Counted from the first letter of the stretch, positions 12,506-24,515 are shown. The stretch: 64,000 bases of DNA from Platynereis dumerilii (GCA_026936325.1 JAPTHN010000074.1:1832812-1896811), one strand, 5' to 3'. Notes: generated by a model not told the origin, from the sequence alone. Numbers and translations are program-made.

Positions 12506-12544
12506 CCTCAGTGGTCTCTCTGTGAAATAGTACCTTTGTAAATT
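12506..12544 (+). CDS. Displaced end of the FAMeT gene's last exon
   Basis: Directly after the fold-back element, one frame reads QWSLCEIVPL then a stop. The paralogue ends with NWLLCEVTSGL before its own tail, so this is most likely the separated 3' part of the interrupted exon. The match is short, and the join depends on the unknown target duplication. Confidence 0.5.
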
Positions 12545-13683
12545 TCAGAATATTAGGACAAGCAAGCTGTCGGGCACATCTAATATAGACTGCTCAAAAG
12601 GAGCAACATTTTTTGTGAGTGTTTCAGCTCCCAGGATTAAAACTAGCAACCAATGAAGCAAGCCCTCTTGAAAGAGTGATTTCAAGTGTCACTGAAACTC
12701 TGAATGCTTGTCTTGGCATTTATTTGGAAGTATCTTCAGATGATGTTTTTGTTGTTGTTAAAAGCATTCTTCACTTTTGTAAATGAACTGTATGTGATCG
12801 AGACAGTGAGATTTGCCTTGTTCTTAGCCAGACAGACAAGACAAACTGAACTGAATCAGCAAGTCTCTCACTTATAAGTTATGTTTCTATTGATATATTA
12901 AAACTTTGTATAGGTCTTGTCCTTGGCCAAACATGACACACTGAACTGAATCAGCATGTATCTCACTTATAAGTTATATTTCTATTGATATATTAAACTT
13001 TTTTTCCTTTGTTTGATACATGGTAATAGAAATTGTGACAAAATTAATGCATGCAAGTCTTTATGGTTGTTTGTTAACAAAGTACAAAGGCAGCCTAAAA
13101 TTACAAATGCTACAGGCTCTGAAGCAATCTCAGCCTATGAGCTGCTGCCAGGGGCAGATGTAATGATGAACTTCTAGTCCAAACCATGTCACCAACACTG
13201 GACAATGCTGTCACCAACGCTTGACGATGCTATGGCATGCGAACCTTGGCAATGTTCCCCCTGTCTCTGCCCATGGGCACCGTACTATGGCTGGCCTCAG
13301 TTGTATCAGTGTCGAAGGCTCACCACGAATTTCATGCCTTCGTTGCAGCGCATGACTGAGAGTATAAGCAATACAATGCAATGAAAAATTCTTGTCTGCG
13401 TTGTCCCCAAGGGAGGGTTTTTATTTGCTGCCTCGGTGTACATAACTAATTAAAAGTTGTCTTCTTAAAATCACATGTGTACGCTTGACAGAATCAAAGA
13501 CGGGGTCGAACGTGTAACCTATTAATTCAGATTGGTTCATACCGTTGGTACATTTGATAATTTCATATCAGATTCAATGCTTTGTTTACTATAAAATAAT
13601 TACTTTGCATAGTTAATTTGTAGCAAAAAGATTGCTTTGGTTTATATATTATGGCAAAAGACAACTTGGGTTTATTTTGATTA
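12545..13683. other. Intergenic, with a two-copy tandem repeat
   Basis: No exon was recognised between the ends of the two convergent FAMeT genes. A roughly 97-bp unit containing ACTGAACTGAATCAGCA and CTCACTTATAAGTTAT occurs twice in a row at about 12820-13005. The rest (13080-13500) is less AT-rich and may be old repeat, unidentified. Confidence 0.5.
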
Positions 13684-14037
13684 CTAATAAGTAGGCCCAT
13701 CGAAAACTATTTCTGTTGAAGTTAATCCAGAAGTAACTTCGCAAAGGAGCCAATTTGATGTCATGTTACGTTGTCTCAAAAATCCAATTGCGATTTTTGT
13801 CGAGAACATTTCTGGACACCTGTAGACACAAGTTATTGCTGTTGGATCTTGTGACAGTTGTGTGGCACCCTCAGTGGTGAGTTCAGAGGTGAATTCACAC
13901 TCGTGCATGGTGAAAGTGAAGACAACAATGTTTGAAATTTTGCAAGATGGTGCTGACTTCAGCAGGAGATTCACGGTCAGTGGCGCCACGTCATGGATTA
14001 GTAAAGGAAGGAGAACAATCAATTCAGAAGAATTTAG
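13684..14037 (-). CDS. FAMeT-domain gene, last exon of minus-strand copy
   Basis: Read on the minus strand, the exon follows a CATTACAG acceptor, begins LNSSELIVLLPLLIHDV and ends in TAG at 13684-13686 after EIVFDGPTY. It aligns with the plus-strand third exon, sharing LPLLIH, SCKISNIVVFT/SCDQSNIMVFT, a Cys near MHEC, and CVYRCPE/CIYQCPN. It therefore shows the intact C-terminus that the plus-strand copy has lost. Phase 0 at its start agrees with the exon at 14285-14412. It probably encodes the second half of a small extracellular Cys-rich module. Confidence 0.8.
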   Translation of the reverse strand, partial: LNSSELIVLLPLLIHDVAPLTVNLLLKSAPSCKISNIVVFTFTMHECEFTSELTTEGATQLSQDPTAITCVYRCPEMFSTKIAIGFLRQRNMTSNWLLCEVTSGLTSTEIVFDGPTY

Positions 14038-14284
14038 CTGTAATGAATGTAGTAATAGGAAAAGCCATTTGATTATAAATACATGCTATATGATATATAC
14101 AATAACATACTACATATTATATATACAAGTCCAAGAAAACAATGTCATTGTACGTTTCTATTAAAACTTTTATATATATGCCTAATTATAGTTGATTATG
14201 GTTCCTCAGAATGCTGGTATACTTTTATAATTTTCTTAATTTTTTAAAGGAAAAAAAATATGTTTGAAAATGTATGCCACCTAC

Positions 14285-14412
14285 ATTTACACTGATGCAT
14301 GATGTACTTCTCCCGTCATTAATCACTTTTTTCGCTGTCGGTGTCAATGGGAAATCTGCAATTGGGCTTTCCGAAATACAAGCAAATTGTGGTCCAGAGG
14401 GTAGAGGTTCAA
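14285..14412 (-). CDS. FAMeT-domain gene, middle exon of minus-strand copy
   Basis: On the minus strand a TATATTCCAG acceptor is followed by a 128-nt open exon and a GTAGGT donor, phase 1 to 0. The peptide contains FACISESPIADFPL and KKVINDGRSTSCISVN. It matches the plus-strand exon at 8220-8338 in the INDG-x-x-T/S-x-C motif, in exon length and in both phases. It has no start or stop codon, so it is seen only by comparison with the other copy. Confidence 0.75.
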
Positions 14413-14439
14413 CTGGAATATAAATATTTTATTACTAGC

Positions 14440-15415
14440 TGTTGACCCGTTAGGGTTTGATGGTTTACAAAAATGCACCCAGTACGATCTTCTGCCCAGG
14501 TTTGTTATGTCAACCAATTAATGTCCCATTTCATGGGTCGGTTCAGCTTCCAGTAAACTTCCAGTTAGATGAACTGGAATCTGGATCTAACAGAACTGCT
14601 GGCAGTGTACAGAGACAGGACCCAGTGTACAGTGATGGAGCGTGGTCTGCAGGACTACAAATGCCAAGCACTCAGATTTCTGTGGCAAAATGTGATTTTT
14701 TTTCGAAATGCCGCTGCGGAATATCTGGGAATATGGTAGTTATATTGGTAATAGAAGTTCAATCAGCATCAGGAAAGATGCGGCATTTAATGGCCTGCAA
14801 TGTGATATGCATTACTGGTGTTGATGTCCCAGATAAATATATAGTTCCCAGATTTGTATGCGGAAAATTTGGTTTTTGCCAAATTCCCAAGATGAATTTT
14901 TCTTGGAACGGGGTAGTTAAATTAGCCATAGAGCATCAGCATATCAAAAGATGGGGAATTCAATGGCCTTCAATGTGAAATACATTACTGGCCCTGTTGT
15001 AGCAGATAAATATATAGCTCCCCAATTTTAATGTGGAAAAATGTATTTTTTGGCCAAAATCTCGAGATAAGTTTTTGGAACTGTGGAAATAATGAATTTT
15101 GATGTGTAAAAGTTGCCCAGTTGGAAACTTCGGGTGAGTAGATGGGCTTAGGAGTAGAATTTAAGGTGTTATGAATTGAGGGGAAAAAGCCTTATGAGTG
15201 AGATGATGCACCTGCTATGAGTATTATTATGATTAGATGCTTTTTATGCAGTAAAGAGATGGTGTTGGTATGATGATGTAGTAGTCGCTAGGGTAAACTA
15301 GAACACGCCACGAGACTAAAAAGACCTTCAATAGTTGCAATGGTAAATTTTCATGGTATGATCAATAATGGCTGCTGCAAGAAACAGATGATCAATTTTT
15401 TTTTTAAAGGAAAAC
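14440..15415. other. Intron sequence with a diverged two-unit tandem repeat
   Basis: Lies in intron 1 of the minus-strand FAMeT gene. Two related segments at about 14785-14910 and 14950-15065 share TTCAATG/CTGCAATGTGA, CATTACTGG and CAGATAAATATATAG, with a spacing of about 165 bp. The frame open at 14457-14978 runs through this repeat and has no recognisable domain, so I do not call it a gene. Confidence 0.45.
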
Positions 15416-15419
15416 TCGG

Positions 15420-18058
15420 GTTGATGCTAGATGTATAAATGAGTGAGAACAACGATGTACCGAACAACCATACATTCTTAGCGAATGAAATGGGCACATT
15501 TACCAAATTAACCATTGAAGAAGTTAAAAAACTCATCCATGCTATGCCTAGCAAACACTGCAAACTTGACCCTCTACCAACTTGGCTCCTCAAAGACAGC
15601 CTGACAGAAATACTTCCGCTTATCACCGAAATTGTCAACAAATCACTCCAATCAGGGGAAATGCCATCAAGCCTAAAGCATGCCATCATCAGACCACTCC
15701 TCAAAAAACCGAACCTATAACTCACCTTTTAAAACTTTAGACCTGTATCTAACCTATCATTCCTCAGCAAGTTGATCGAAAGTGCTGTCATTAAGCAATA
15801 CACTGAACATCTTGATTCAAATAGCTTGCATGATTCAAGACAGTCAGCTTACAAAAAGTTTCATAGCACAGAAACATAACTCACTAAAATCCACAATGAT
15901 ATAATGTTAAACCTGGACAAAGGCGAAGTAACTATGCTGGTCCTACAGGGTGGTAAAAAAAAACTTAACAGTTGATATTTCATTTTCCAGGCTGCCATGA
16001 TTGAGTCAGTGCCTGGGTACTTATTGTGTATTGCCAAGTAGATCTTCTGAAAATTGGTTAATAATCAAAACGGTTCATTACTTTTTTGATAGCAGACAAA
16101 ATGGAGTGCTCCTGCGTTTTTACTACTCTGGGTTGTTCATGGCCCATCAGCAATTTTGAAGCTGCTGAGCTTCACAGGGCAAAATAAATACAACATAAAA
16201 TGAAATTGAGAAGACAGAGGCACAATTCAGCACAAACCAGAAGATGCTAGAGCAAATTCAGACTTCACTATGGCCATTATAAGATTTTAAAACAAAACCG
16301 TCTGAAGGTGGATGATCAGGGTGTTGAAATCACATGAAAAGTACATATTAACATTTTGAAAGAGCATCTGAAGCCCTGGATAGATAAGCCATACAGTGCC
16401 ACAGATAATTTGATCTTCAAACAAGATGGGGCATCAGCCACACCCCCTTGGAAAGCCCAGAACTGGATCAAGGTTCACTCTGTCAAGTTTCTTAGCGGGA
16501 CAATATGGCCCCTGTTATCACAAGATCTCAATCAATGTGATTATTCTGGACTGGCAAACTTAGAGGCAGATCCCTGCAAGACACCACAGACCTTAGTTAC
16601 CCAATAAAGGCATCCATTATGTTTGTATGGAAAAACGGACACAAAGTTACATTTTTGACACCTCTGCTTCATTTAGGCCCACTGCAGAAAAGTCATCAGT
16701 CCAAAAGGTCCTCCGAATGAATAAATTGTCTCTAGAAGAGTTATTCTTTGCTATACAAGTTGTTTTTGAATTGAAAAATAGGCATTTGTTGCAATGAGCA
16801 TCATCCAAAAAATTATTCATAAGTGTAAAGTTTTTTTTTGACCACCCTGTACTAGATCTCTCAGCTGCTTTTGACACCATTGATCACAATATCTTACTCA
16901 GTAGACTTGAAAACATGTATGGTATCAAGGTACTGCTCTAAGCTGGTTCAAATCTTACCTCCACGACCGCTCATCATCTGTTGTGATAGATCAAAACGTT
17001 TCAAACAGAGTAACACTAAAATATGGTGTGCCACAAGGATCGAAACTGGGGCCAATACTATTCAACTCCTACATAGCTCCAGTGAGCCAGATTGCTCAAC
17101 AATTTGCGATTGAGGACCATAAATATGCCGATGACCAACAGCTAGTGCTCTCTTTCAAACCAAACCCTTGCTCCAACCAAATTGACGTAACCAGCAAAAT
17201 GGAGAACTGTATCGCCGCCATCAGACGCTTTCTTCTGGACAACAAACTGTGTTGCAATAGTGAAAAAACTGAATTGCTTCTAATTTCTTCACAAGGAAAC
17301 CAAAAGAAACTCTGCATAGAGTCCATTGAAATTGATGGTGTTGGTGTAATAAATCAAGACAATGTTAGAAACCTCGGCATAATATTTGACAGTCACATGA
17401 CAATGGATAAACAAATCAACAAAATGTGTCGAAATGCCTACTTTAACATCCGAAACGTTTCTCACCTATGCAAAAGTCTCACCAAAGATGACACGAAAAC
17501 CCTAGTCAATGCCCTGGTCACCCCCACCTCGATTATGGAAATGCCATGATATATGGCACATCGAAACGCCTGATAAATAAACTCCAGACTGCCCAAAACT
17601 CTGCTGTAAGACTCTTCATGAAACTAAGAAAATATGACCACATCACTGAACATCGCAAAAATCTTCACTGGCTGCCAATTCCAGCAAGGATTGACTACAA
17701 AATTCTATTGAATGTATGGAAGGCCCTCAACAACATGACCCCATGCTACATTAAAGCCCTACTCAAACCCAGGACTTCATCACACAACCTAAGAAACCAT
17801 TGTTCCAAATACCTAGAGGTCCCACAACTCATAAATCAGACAAACTTTGGACCTAGAGCCTTTGCAAGAGTGGGCCCAAACCTCTGGAATAAACTACCGG
17901 TGTCCATTCGAAATCAGGCAACTGTTGACGGGTTTAAACGAAACCTAAAAACGCATCTGTTCAAAATCCACTACACTTCACCAATCCAGCGCCGATGAGC
18001 AAATTAAATTTTGGATTTGGGCGCTCTATAAATTCCTATTATTATATTATATTATAGA
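15420..18058 (+). mobile_element. L2/CR1-type LINE, 5'-truncated, split by a mariner insertion
   Basis: Translation shows non-LTR reverse transcriptase in order: LDPLPTWLLKD and LKHAIIRPLLKKPNL (about 15560-15715), LDLSAAFDTIDHNILL just after the nested insertion (16852 on), GVPQGSKLGPILF (about 17020), KYADDQQLVLS with the catalytic ADD (about 17120), then the C-terminal LHWLPIPARIDYKILLNVW (about 17665) and the terminal GFKRNLKTHLF. There is no endonuclease domain, so it is 5'-truncated. Several stops and frame changes (near 15720, 15878, 16935 and 17530) make it inactive. It ends in TTATTATATTATATTATAG, the simple 3' tail typical of this clade. It sits in intron 1 of the minus-strand FAMeT gene. 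Confidence 0.9.
15946..16849 (+). mobile_element. Tc1/mariner-like element inside the LINE
   Basis: Terminal repeats CAGGGTGGT...AAAAAAAAACTT and AAG-T(n)-GACCACCCTG are bordered by TA on both sides (15944-15945 and 16850-16851). Taking one TA away restores the LINE sequence MLVL-LDLSAAFD exactly, so the insertion site is proven. Inside, at about 16356-16600, a decayed transposase fragment has FKQDGASAT and WPLLSQDLNQCDYS. These correspond to the mariner 'QDGAPAHT' and 'WPxxSPDLNPxDY' blocks. The N-terminal half is missing or unrecognisable, so the element is dead. Confidence 0.9.
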
Positions 18059-18267
18059 TTTGGTTGTTGACCAGAAACAGTGAAATGTCACAGATTTTCA
18101 CACTCAAGTTAAAACAAACCAGTGGAGATGTGAAGCTGAAGAAGTCGAAAAAACCCTTTCCACATATTTTTTTATGATAGTAATCTCAGTTCAAGCTGAC
18201 TGCAACCTGCATCAACCTAAAACATGCAAACAAACGGAAAAAGACAAATATTAAAGGAAAGACATAC

Positions 18268-18717
18268 CATCGTAGTATTTGATATGTATGGTTTCATCTG
18301 CAAATGATGCGAATGCTATGAAATTGACTTCCATAAGCCTGTGCATGAGATTGCCATCATATTTGCAGATTTGATCCGTCCCGACTGTTTCCCCGCGTCC
18401 GATGGAAATTATTGAATTTGACCAATCGATCCAAAATGCCCGGAACTTATTCGGGTCGAATAATGAAGAAGCTTCTGTGCACATTGTCACTGGCATAGAC
18501 ATTCCTCCCCCTGTTTTTATGAAGATAGTGGTAACATTGCCCGCTCCCATCACAATTTCATAAAATCTTCCATTTGTAAATGTTGAAACCCTCTCGGCTA
18601 GTAAGCAAATGATTACATTTTTAACAGCCTTGGCATAGAAGACGATTGATGTGGTCTCGTTGGTGTTATGTTTGATGTACTTGTAGTTATAACCTTGTGT
18701 CATTAAGTTCACTTCAC
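18268..18717 (-). CDS. FAMeT-domain secreted protein, exon encoding the FAMeT domain (minus-strand copy)
   Basis: On the minus strand an acceptor TTTTTTACCAG precedes GTGAAGTGAAC and a donor GTATGT follows GATG. The exon is 450 nt, phase 1 to phase 1, like its plus-strand relative. It encodes a complete FAMeT-like domain with GYNYKYIKHN near the start, FRAFWIDWSNSIISIGRG in the middle and HIKYYDG at the end. Compared with the 6915-7358 copy the residues are well diverged, while the Trp/Asp core, exon borders and downstream exons are conserved. This is an old inverted duplication with both copies kept under constraint for some time. The start-codon exon was not found. Confidence 0.85.
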
Positions 18718-19037
18718 CTGGTAAAAAACAAAATTTTCAAACGCAAGTGTGTTTGGGGTCAACCATTTAGTAATCGGGAGCTTCGAGTTTTTCCTCAGCA
18801 GGTAATTTCACGGTAATGGCGAAAGTAATTATTATTTTTAAGCGCACTAAGTGTTAAATCAAGCAACACCTTAATAAGAAAAACTCCCCCAGGAATTATT
18901 TATTTCAAGACTGCCAAGAAAGAATTTATTTATCTCACCACAACTGAGCAAGGAATTATTTTGTGCCTCAGCAATACCAATATCCAGTTTGTCATAAAGC
19001 TGTGTGAGAACAGTTTTATCAGGTTTTATTAGTTCTC
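18718..19037. other. Noncoding, between FAMeT exon and LTR element
   Basis: AT-rich sequence upstream of the minus-strand FAMeT exon, probably intronic. Nothing else was recognised. Confidence 0.4.
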
Positions 19038-19179
19038 AACGCCATGTCTCAGCGTTGCAACGCTTCGCAACGGTTTTGTTGTAGCGCATATTTCGCGCGC
19101 CTATTGTATTCTACTTCCTTCCGGATTAAAGTTGCGTTTGGAGAAGACGATCGTTTCTTATTAATCATCTTTGTTGGCG
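19038..19179 (+). repeat. Left LTR of the Ty3/Gypsy element
   Basis: 142 bp, identical to 24968-25109 on visual comparison. Unusually short for an LTR. Followed by TGGTGGCAGCG, which resembles a tRNA-primed binding site of the initiator-methionine type but is not an exact match. Confidence 0.9.
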
Positions 19180-19359
19180 TGGTGGCAGCGTTAAAACGAA
19201 GACCCACTCATTCAAAGTGTCGAAAAACGACGGAAACGAGGCATTCTTCATTTGTGTGTCGTCCCCCGTGGATATCGTCCCTCCAATCGCCAGTAATTCG
19301 CACCGGTAAAAGACATTATTTCTTAGCAGTGACGCTCACGAAGCACGTGGCTTGTCAAC

Positions 19360-21171
19360 ATGGCGACGAGCAGGGCCCCAAAGCAGTGGTCCCTGACCAA
19401 AACTGAAACCATTAACACATTCGAGTCATGGCGGCAAAATTTACTGTATACCCTAGCATTAGACAAGAACTTTGCCATCTTCCTGTCCAAAGAAACAACC
19501 TGGAAAAAGGCAGCTGCTGATGCCACAAGAGGCTTTAAAGACGATGAAGCCCCAATTGTTGAAAATGACAGAAAGACTGCCGTGCAAAAGAGCCAAATGT
19601 TAGACTTAATGTTGGGCCAGATAGCCAACTACTGCCCCATCATCGCTAGAAATGCTATCACCAAGAAGTCAACATCCTTAGATTGTATTTGGCAAACTAT
19701 TCGTGCACACTACGGTTTCCAAAGCACGGGTGCACACTTCCTTGACCTAGGCGACATCAAATTGACAGCAGATGAGCGTCACGAAGACTTATACCAAAGA
19801 CTCTCAGCTTTCTTCGAAGACAATCTGCTGGTAAAAGAGGGAGCTTTGACCCACTACGACGAAAAAATCACGTCTGATGAGGAAATGACCCCTACCGTCG
19901 AGAACACAATCGTCTACCTATGGCTACATCTCATTGACAAGGACCTCCCTAAACTTGTCAAGCAACGTTATGGGACGGAACTACGCTCACGTACACTCGC
20001 CAGCATCAAGCCCGAAATATCACAGGCCCTTGACTCTCTGATTGACGATCTTCATGTGACCCAAGAGGCAAAAGTCCTACGTTCCGCACCTGCTCCTAAG
20101 TCGCAGTCCTTTAGGCAACCCTTCAGGCCCAAGAAACCACCCAGAACCGCCAAGTCCTGCCCCCTGTGCAAAGCCAATAAACGGCCCGACAGCCACTTCC
20201 TAAGTGAGTGCGTTTATCTTCCAGACAGCGACAAACGGTTCATGACTAGGGCTCGACTCATCGCTCAGGTTATGGACAGTGATGACGACTCCGATGTCGA
20301 GCCCCATGATGCTGCGTATACTGAGCCCCAAGAGCCCTGTTTGGCAATCGAGCCAGCAGCCAGACGTGTGCAGGTACGCCAGTCCCCATACCTGGACGTA
20401 TTTTATGGCTCTAAGACTCCTCGAGTAACAATCGATACTGGTGCCACCGCTAACCTAATCAGTCGCGCTACAGCTGAATGGCTTCGTGTCCCCATCTCAG
20501 CTAGTTCCCAATCAGCTGGTCAAGCTGATGGCATATCTCAGTTGCAAGTCGTAGGAGAAACAAACTTTGTTGTCACTAGAGACAGTCTCCGTTTGCAGTT
20601 ACAAGCTCTAGTGGTGGAGAGCCTCGATGTCCCCATACTGGCCGGTACACCATTCATGGAAACAAATGACGTTTATGCAAGACCAGCAACACGAGAAATT
20701 CATGTGGGTACCTCTGTCTACAGCTATGGCTCCAAAGCTAGCAACCCCCCTGTTGCTAGGAGAGCTTGTGTTCTTCGCGCCCCCACACAAGCTACCCTGT
20801 GGCCCGGTGATTATATGGAAGTCTCCGTCCCCCAGGATTACTCCAAGCAGGACAATACGTTTGCCCTGGAGCCACGATTCGATTCCCCCTGCTCAACCAG
20901 CACCCCTACGGCCAGTTCCTGGCCAGCACCGTCGATGGTCACCAGCATCTCCGGATCAATCCGCATCCCCAACGACACGCCCCATCCCGTGACCTTGCGC
21001 AAACACGAGCACTTCTGTCAGATTCGTCCCGTGTATTGCCCCCAACAAGAGCAGCCCCCCATGACATGCCACCCCAACCTGTCCGCCCAGTCCCGGGTAG
21101 ACACACCCTGGTCTCAGTCGATCCCGACAGTCTCCTTACGGAGCCACTCCGAAAGTCCTTTACCGAGTTGA
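19360..21171 (+). CDS. Gag-like and protease region of the Ty3/Gypsy element
   Basis: A 603-residue open frame beginning [12 protein letters not shown]. The first 250 residues are alpha-helical and gag-like without a named domain. A Cys/His cluster [18 protein letters not shown] at about residue 267 resembles a zinc knuckle of C-x2-C-x8-H-x4-C form. The retroviral-type aspartic protease motif [15 protein letters not shown] lies near residue 362, followed by a flap-and-strand pattern ending in [10 protein letters not shown]. The first ATG at 19360 fits, since it follows the leader directly. The frame overlaps the next one. Confidence 0.85.
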   Translation: MATSRAPKQWSLTKTETINTFESWRQNLLYTLALDKNFAIFLSKETTWKKAAADATRGFKDDEAPIVENDRKTAVQKSQMLDLMLGQIANYCPIIARNAITKKSTSLDCIWQTIRAHYGFQSTGAHFLDLGDIKLTADERHEDLYQRLSAFFEDNLLVKEGALTHYDEKITSDEEMTPTVENTIVYLWLHLIDKDLPKLVKQRYGTELRSRTLASIKPEISQALDSLIDDLHVTQEAKVLRSAPAPKSQSFRQPFRPKKPPRTAKSCPLCKANKRPDSHFLSECVYLPDSDKRFMTRARLIAQVMDSDDDSDVEPHDAAYTEPQEPCLAIEPAARRVQVRQSPYLDVFYGSKTPRVTIDTGATANLISRATAEWLRVPISASSQSAGQADGISQLQVVGETNFVVTRDSLRLQLQALVVESLDVPILAGTPFMETNDVYARPATREIHVGTSVYSYGSKASNPPVARRACVLRAPTQATLWPGDYMEVSVPQDYSKQDNTFALEPRFDSPCSTSTPTASSWPAPSMVTSISGSIRIPNDTPHPVTLRKHEHFCQIRPVYCPQQEQPPMTCHPNLSAQSRVDTPWSQSIPTVSLRSHSESPLPS

Positions 21172-21893
21172 TGAACGACTATTCCGATGTCTTTGACTCC
21201 AACTTAGGTAAATATAACGGTGCCTATGGCCCCTTCCAAGCAGTTGTCAACATGGGCCCAGTCCAGCCCCCACAGCGTAAGGGCAGACTCCCTCAGTATA
21301 ATCATGACAGACTTGTTGAACTACAAACCAAGTGTGACGAGCTTGAACACATGGGTGTCCTCATTAAACCAGAATCTGCAAATGTCACTGTTGAGTATGT
21401 GAATCCCTCCTTCCTTGTGAAGAAAGCAAACGGTGGCTCTCGCTTGGTGACCGCATTTGCAGACATTGGGCAGTACAGCAAACCCCAACCATCCATGATG
21501 CCAGATGTCGACTCCACCCTGCGGCGAATTGCGCAGTGGAAGTACATAATTGCCACCGACCTCACAAGTGCTTTCTATCAAATCCCCCTTGCCAAGGAGT
21601 CATTGAAGTATTGTGGTATTGTCACGCCATTCCGTGGCATTCGCACTTATGCCAGATGTGCCATGGGCATGCCCGGCTCCGAAACTGCCCTTGAAGAGCT
21701 GATGTGTAGAGTGCTAGGTGACTTGTTGAAAGATGGCATCATTGCCAAACTGGCTGATGATTTGTACTGTGGTGCAGATACACCTGAGGAACTCCTGGAG
21801 CGCTGGCACCGTACTCTCTTATGCCTGCAACGTGCTGGACTCCGACTGTCCCCCACAAGACCATCGTGTGCCCCAAATCAACTACTATTCTAG
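21036..21893 (+). CDS. Reverse transcriptase region of the Ty3/Gypsy element
   Basis: A 285-residue stretch with the palm and fingers of a Ty3/Gypsy [19 protein letters not shown], the first catalytic aspartate in [33 protein letters not shown] and the second catalytic aspartate pair in LADDLYCG. It lies between the protease and the RNase H/integrase region, as expected for pol. Confidence 0.85.
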   Translation: MPPTRAAPHDMPPQPVRPVPGRHTLVSVDPDSLLTEPLRKSFTELMNDYSDVFDSNLGKYNGAYGPFQAVVNMGPVQPPQRKGRLPQYNHDRLVELQTKCDELEHMGVLIKPESANVTVEYVNPSFLVKKANGGSRLVTAFADIGQYSKPQPSMMPDVDSTLRRIAQWKYIIATDLTSAFYQIPLAKESLKYCGIVTPFRGIRTYARCAMGMPGSETALEELMCRVLGDLLKDGIIAKLADDLYCGADTPEELLERWHRTLLCLQRAGLRLSPTRPSCAPNQLLF

Positions 21894-24229
21894 GCTGGCT
21901 ATGGCAAGAAGGTTCTCTTAAAGCCAGTCCGCACAGAGTAGTCACTCTTGCCACCTGTGACCCCCCCGGAACTGTCAAGGGTCTACGTTCCTTCATCGGT
22001 GCATTCAAGGCCTTATCCCGTGTTATCCCCAACAGTGCAAGTGCCCTTTCCCCCCTTGACTCAATAGTGGCAGGCCAACAGTCCTCTGACAGAATTGAAT
22101 GGTGTGATGACAATTTGAAATATTTCAAGACCGCTCAACATGTCCTCCTATCCCACAAGACTGTAACTCTCCCCCGCGCAGAAGACCAGTTATGGATCGT
22201 AACTGACGGTGCCGTTCGTGACCCAGGCCTCGGCGCAACGTTGTATACTGTGCGTAGTTCTAAAGTCCATGTGGCGGGCTTCTTCAGTGCCAAGATTCGG
22301 TCCAATCAGAAGTCCTGGTTGCCATGTGAGATAGAAGCCCTAGCTATCGCTTCCGCAGTCAAGCATTTCAGCCCCTACATCACCCAGTCTCACCTTACCA
22401 CCCGTGTTCTTACAGACAGTAAGCCCTGCTCACAAGCTTACGAGCGTCTAAGACGTGGTGAATTCTCGGCCAGTCCCCGACTAACGACCTTTCTCAGCAC
22501 AGTCGCTCGATACCATGTCACTGTCCAACACTTGGCCGGCTCCTCCAACATCCCCTCTGACTTTGCAAGTCGGAATGCCCCTGTGTGCTCTATACCCCAG
22601 TGCCAAATATGCACTTTCGTGCATCAACAGCTCGATACCACTGTGTACCGCGTCAGCCCTAGTGCTGTCCTCAATGGCACCGACAAGGTCCCGTACACAA
22701 CTCGGTCAACATGGCTTTCCCTTCAAGCTGAGTGCAAAGACCTGCGTCGAACGTGTGCTCACCTGAAGCAGGGCACAAGACCTTCACGAAAAGTGACGGA
22801 TGCTAAAGATGTCAAGCGATACCTTCAGATGGCATCTGTTGCCCGCGACGGCTTATTAGTTGTGCAGCGAAACGAACCCCTCAACACCCCACGTGAAGCA
22901 ATCATTGTGCCCCGTGCCGTATTACATGGCCTACTTACATCCTTGCATCTGAAGTTGAACCACCCCTCCCGCCATCAATTGTTGAAAGTAGTACAGCGTA
23001 ACTTTCATGCACTGGATCTACCTGCTGCGATTGACGAAGTTACCTCCGGCTGTCACCAGTGTGCTGCACTCCATCAGGCCCCCCACTTCGCCATCGAGCA
23101 ATCGACCTCCCCACCCCCGGAGGTCGTTGGTATCACGTACGCGGCAGATGTACTGCGCCGCAACAAACAGTGCATCCTGGTGGTTCGAGAAACCGTTACG
23201 TCCTACACAATGACCACGTTAGTGAGCGATGAGAAGAGCAATACACTTAGAGATGCCCTGCTCCAGTTATGTGTTGAATCCATCCCGATTGACGGTCCCC
23301 CAGCTGTCATACGCACCGATTGTGCCCCCGCCTTCAAGTCACTTTGTAACGATGAGCTCCTGTTCAAACATCGCATTACACTAGAATTAGGCAACCCTAA
23401 GAACACCAACAAGAACCCAGTAGCAGAAAGAGCCATACAGGAACTTGAAGGTGAAATCATTCGTGTCGTATCTCACCACGATCGCATCAATGCCACAGCC
23501 CTCGCCATAGTAACGGCTCAACTTAACTCTAGAGTCCGCAGTAACGGATTGTCGGCTCGTGAGATTTGGCTGCAACGGGATCAGTTCACTAACAGTCAGA
23601 TCCCAATCAAAGACAGGGACGTAATAGCCAGCCAGCATGACAGACGTATCTCCAACCACAATCCCAGTGAGATTTCCAAGGCCCATAACCACTCGAGAGC
23701 GCCAAGTGCCCCAGTCTCTGTTGGTGATATTGTGTACCTTTACGACGATAAGGGTAAAATGCTCCAACGCGACAGATATATTGTTACTTCAGTGGAAGGG
23801 TCCTGGTGCAATATCCGCAAATTCACAGGCCCTCAATTGCGCAATAGTTCATACAGAGTGAAGCGTTCCCAAATCTATAAAGTCCCTACGCACACCTTCA
23901 ACCCTGTGCCTCGTCGCGAAGATGATATTATGGATGACCCTGGCGATGCAGCCGACGACGCTGGCTGCCAACCCTCACCCCCCCTGCCCCTGTCAACACT
24001 CGCTGCCCCGGACAGTCCAGGTGCCATAGTCGACCCCCCCATACCAATTGAAATTCGTGATCCCATCACTGTGCCCCCTCTTAACGCCACCAGTGTCGCT
24101 GACCCCCAAGACAATGCACCTACGGTCGATCCAGCCCCGCCCACCCCAGCAAGCGACATAGACTCTGCACCCTCCACCCGCAATCGTCGTCAACCTGCTT
24201 ACTTGAAAGACTATATCACAGACTTCTGA
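21821..24229 (+). CDS. RNase H and integrase region of the Ty3/Gypsy element
   Basis: An 802-residue open stretch. The start carries the RT connection ([10 protein letters not shown]). RNase H follows, with [33 protein letters not shown] and [13 protein letters not shown]. The integrase has an HHCC zinc domain ([13 protein letters not shown] ... CHQCAALH) and a DDE core: [10 protein letters not shown], then [11 protein letters not shown], then [15 protein letters not shown]. After this come a basic C-terminal domain with [13 protein letters not shown] and a proline-rich tail. It ends at a TGA at 24227-24229, about 740 bp before the right LTR. Confidence 0.88.
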   Translation: MPATCWTPTVPHKTIVCPKSTTILGWLWQEGSLKASPHRVVTLATCDPPGTVKGLRSFIGAFKALSRVIPNSASALSPLDSIVAGQQSSDRIEWCDDNLKYFKTAQHVLLSHKTVTLPRAEDQLWIVTDGAVRDPGLGATLYTVRSSKVHVAGFFSAKIRSNQKSWLPCEIEALAIASAVKHFSPYITQSHLTTRVLTDSKPCSQAYERLRRGEFSASPRLTTFLSTVARYHVTVQHLAGSSNIPSDFASRNAPVCSIPQCQICTFVHQQLDTTVYRVSPSAVLNGTDKVPYTTRSTWLSLQAECKDLRRTCAHLKQGTRPSRKVTDAKDVKRYLQMASVARDGLLVVQRNEPLNTPREAIIVPRAVLHGLLTSLHLKLNHPSRHQLLKVVQRNFHALDLPAAIDEVTSGCHQCAALHQAPHFAIEQSTSPPPEVVGITYAADVLRRNKQCILVVRETVTSYTMTTLVSDEKSNTLRDALLQLCVESIPIDGPPAVIRTDCAPAFKSLCNDELLFKHRITLELGNPKNTNKNPVAERAIQELEGEIIRVVSHHDRINATALAIVTAQLNSRVRSNGLSAREIWLQRDQFTNSQIPIKDRDVIASQHDRRISNHNPSEISKAHNHSRAPSAPVSVGDIVYLYDDKGKMLQRDRYIVTSVEGSWCNIRKFTGPQLRNSSYRVKRSQIYKVPTHTFNPVPRREDDIMDDPGDAADDAGCQPSPPLPLSTLAAPDSPGAIVDPPIPIEIRDPITVPPLNATSVADPQDNAPTVDPAPPTPASDIDSAPSTRNRRQPAYLKDYITDF

Positions 24230-24369
24230 GCATATCTTGTAACCTTGTGTATTTCAGTTTAATCAAATCTGATTTTAAAACTTGTCAATTTCAATTTTGC
24301 CATTTTTGAATTTAAACTTGTCAATTTCAATTTTGCCATTTTTGAAAGTACTCTTGTCTATTTCAATAT

Positions 24370-24515
24370 CAATTTTACTCATGTCAATGTCACAATTATC
24401 AATGTCACAATTATCAATGTCACAATTATCAATGTCACAATTATCAATGTCACAATTATCAATGTCACAATTATCAATGTCACAATTATCAATGTCAGTA
24501 TCACAATTATCAATT
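24370..24515 (+). repeat. 15-bp tandem repeat in the 3' region of the Ty3/Gypsy element
   Basis: About nine head-to-tail copies of TCAATGTCACAATTA, continuing as degenerate copies to about 24580. Because 15 is a multiple of three, an apparent repeated peptide (MSQLS) appears in one frame. The position between integrase and right LTR argues for noncoding sequence. Confidence 0.9.
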
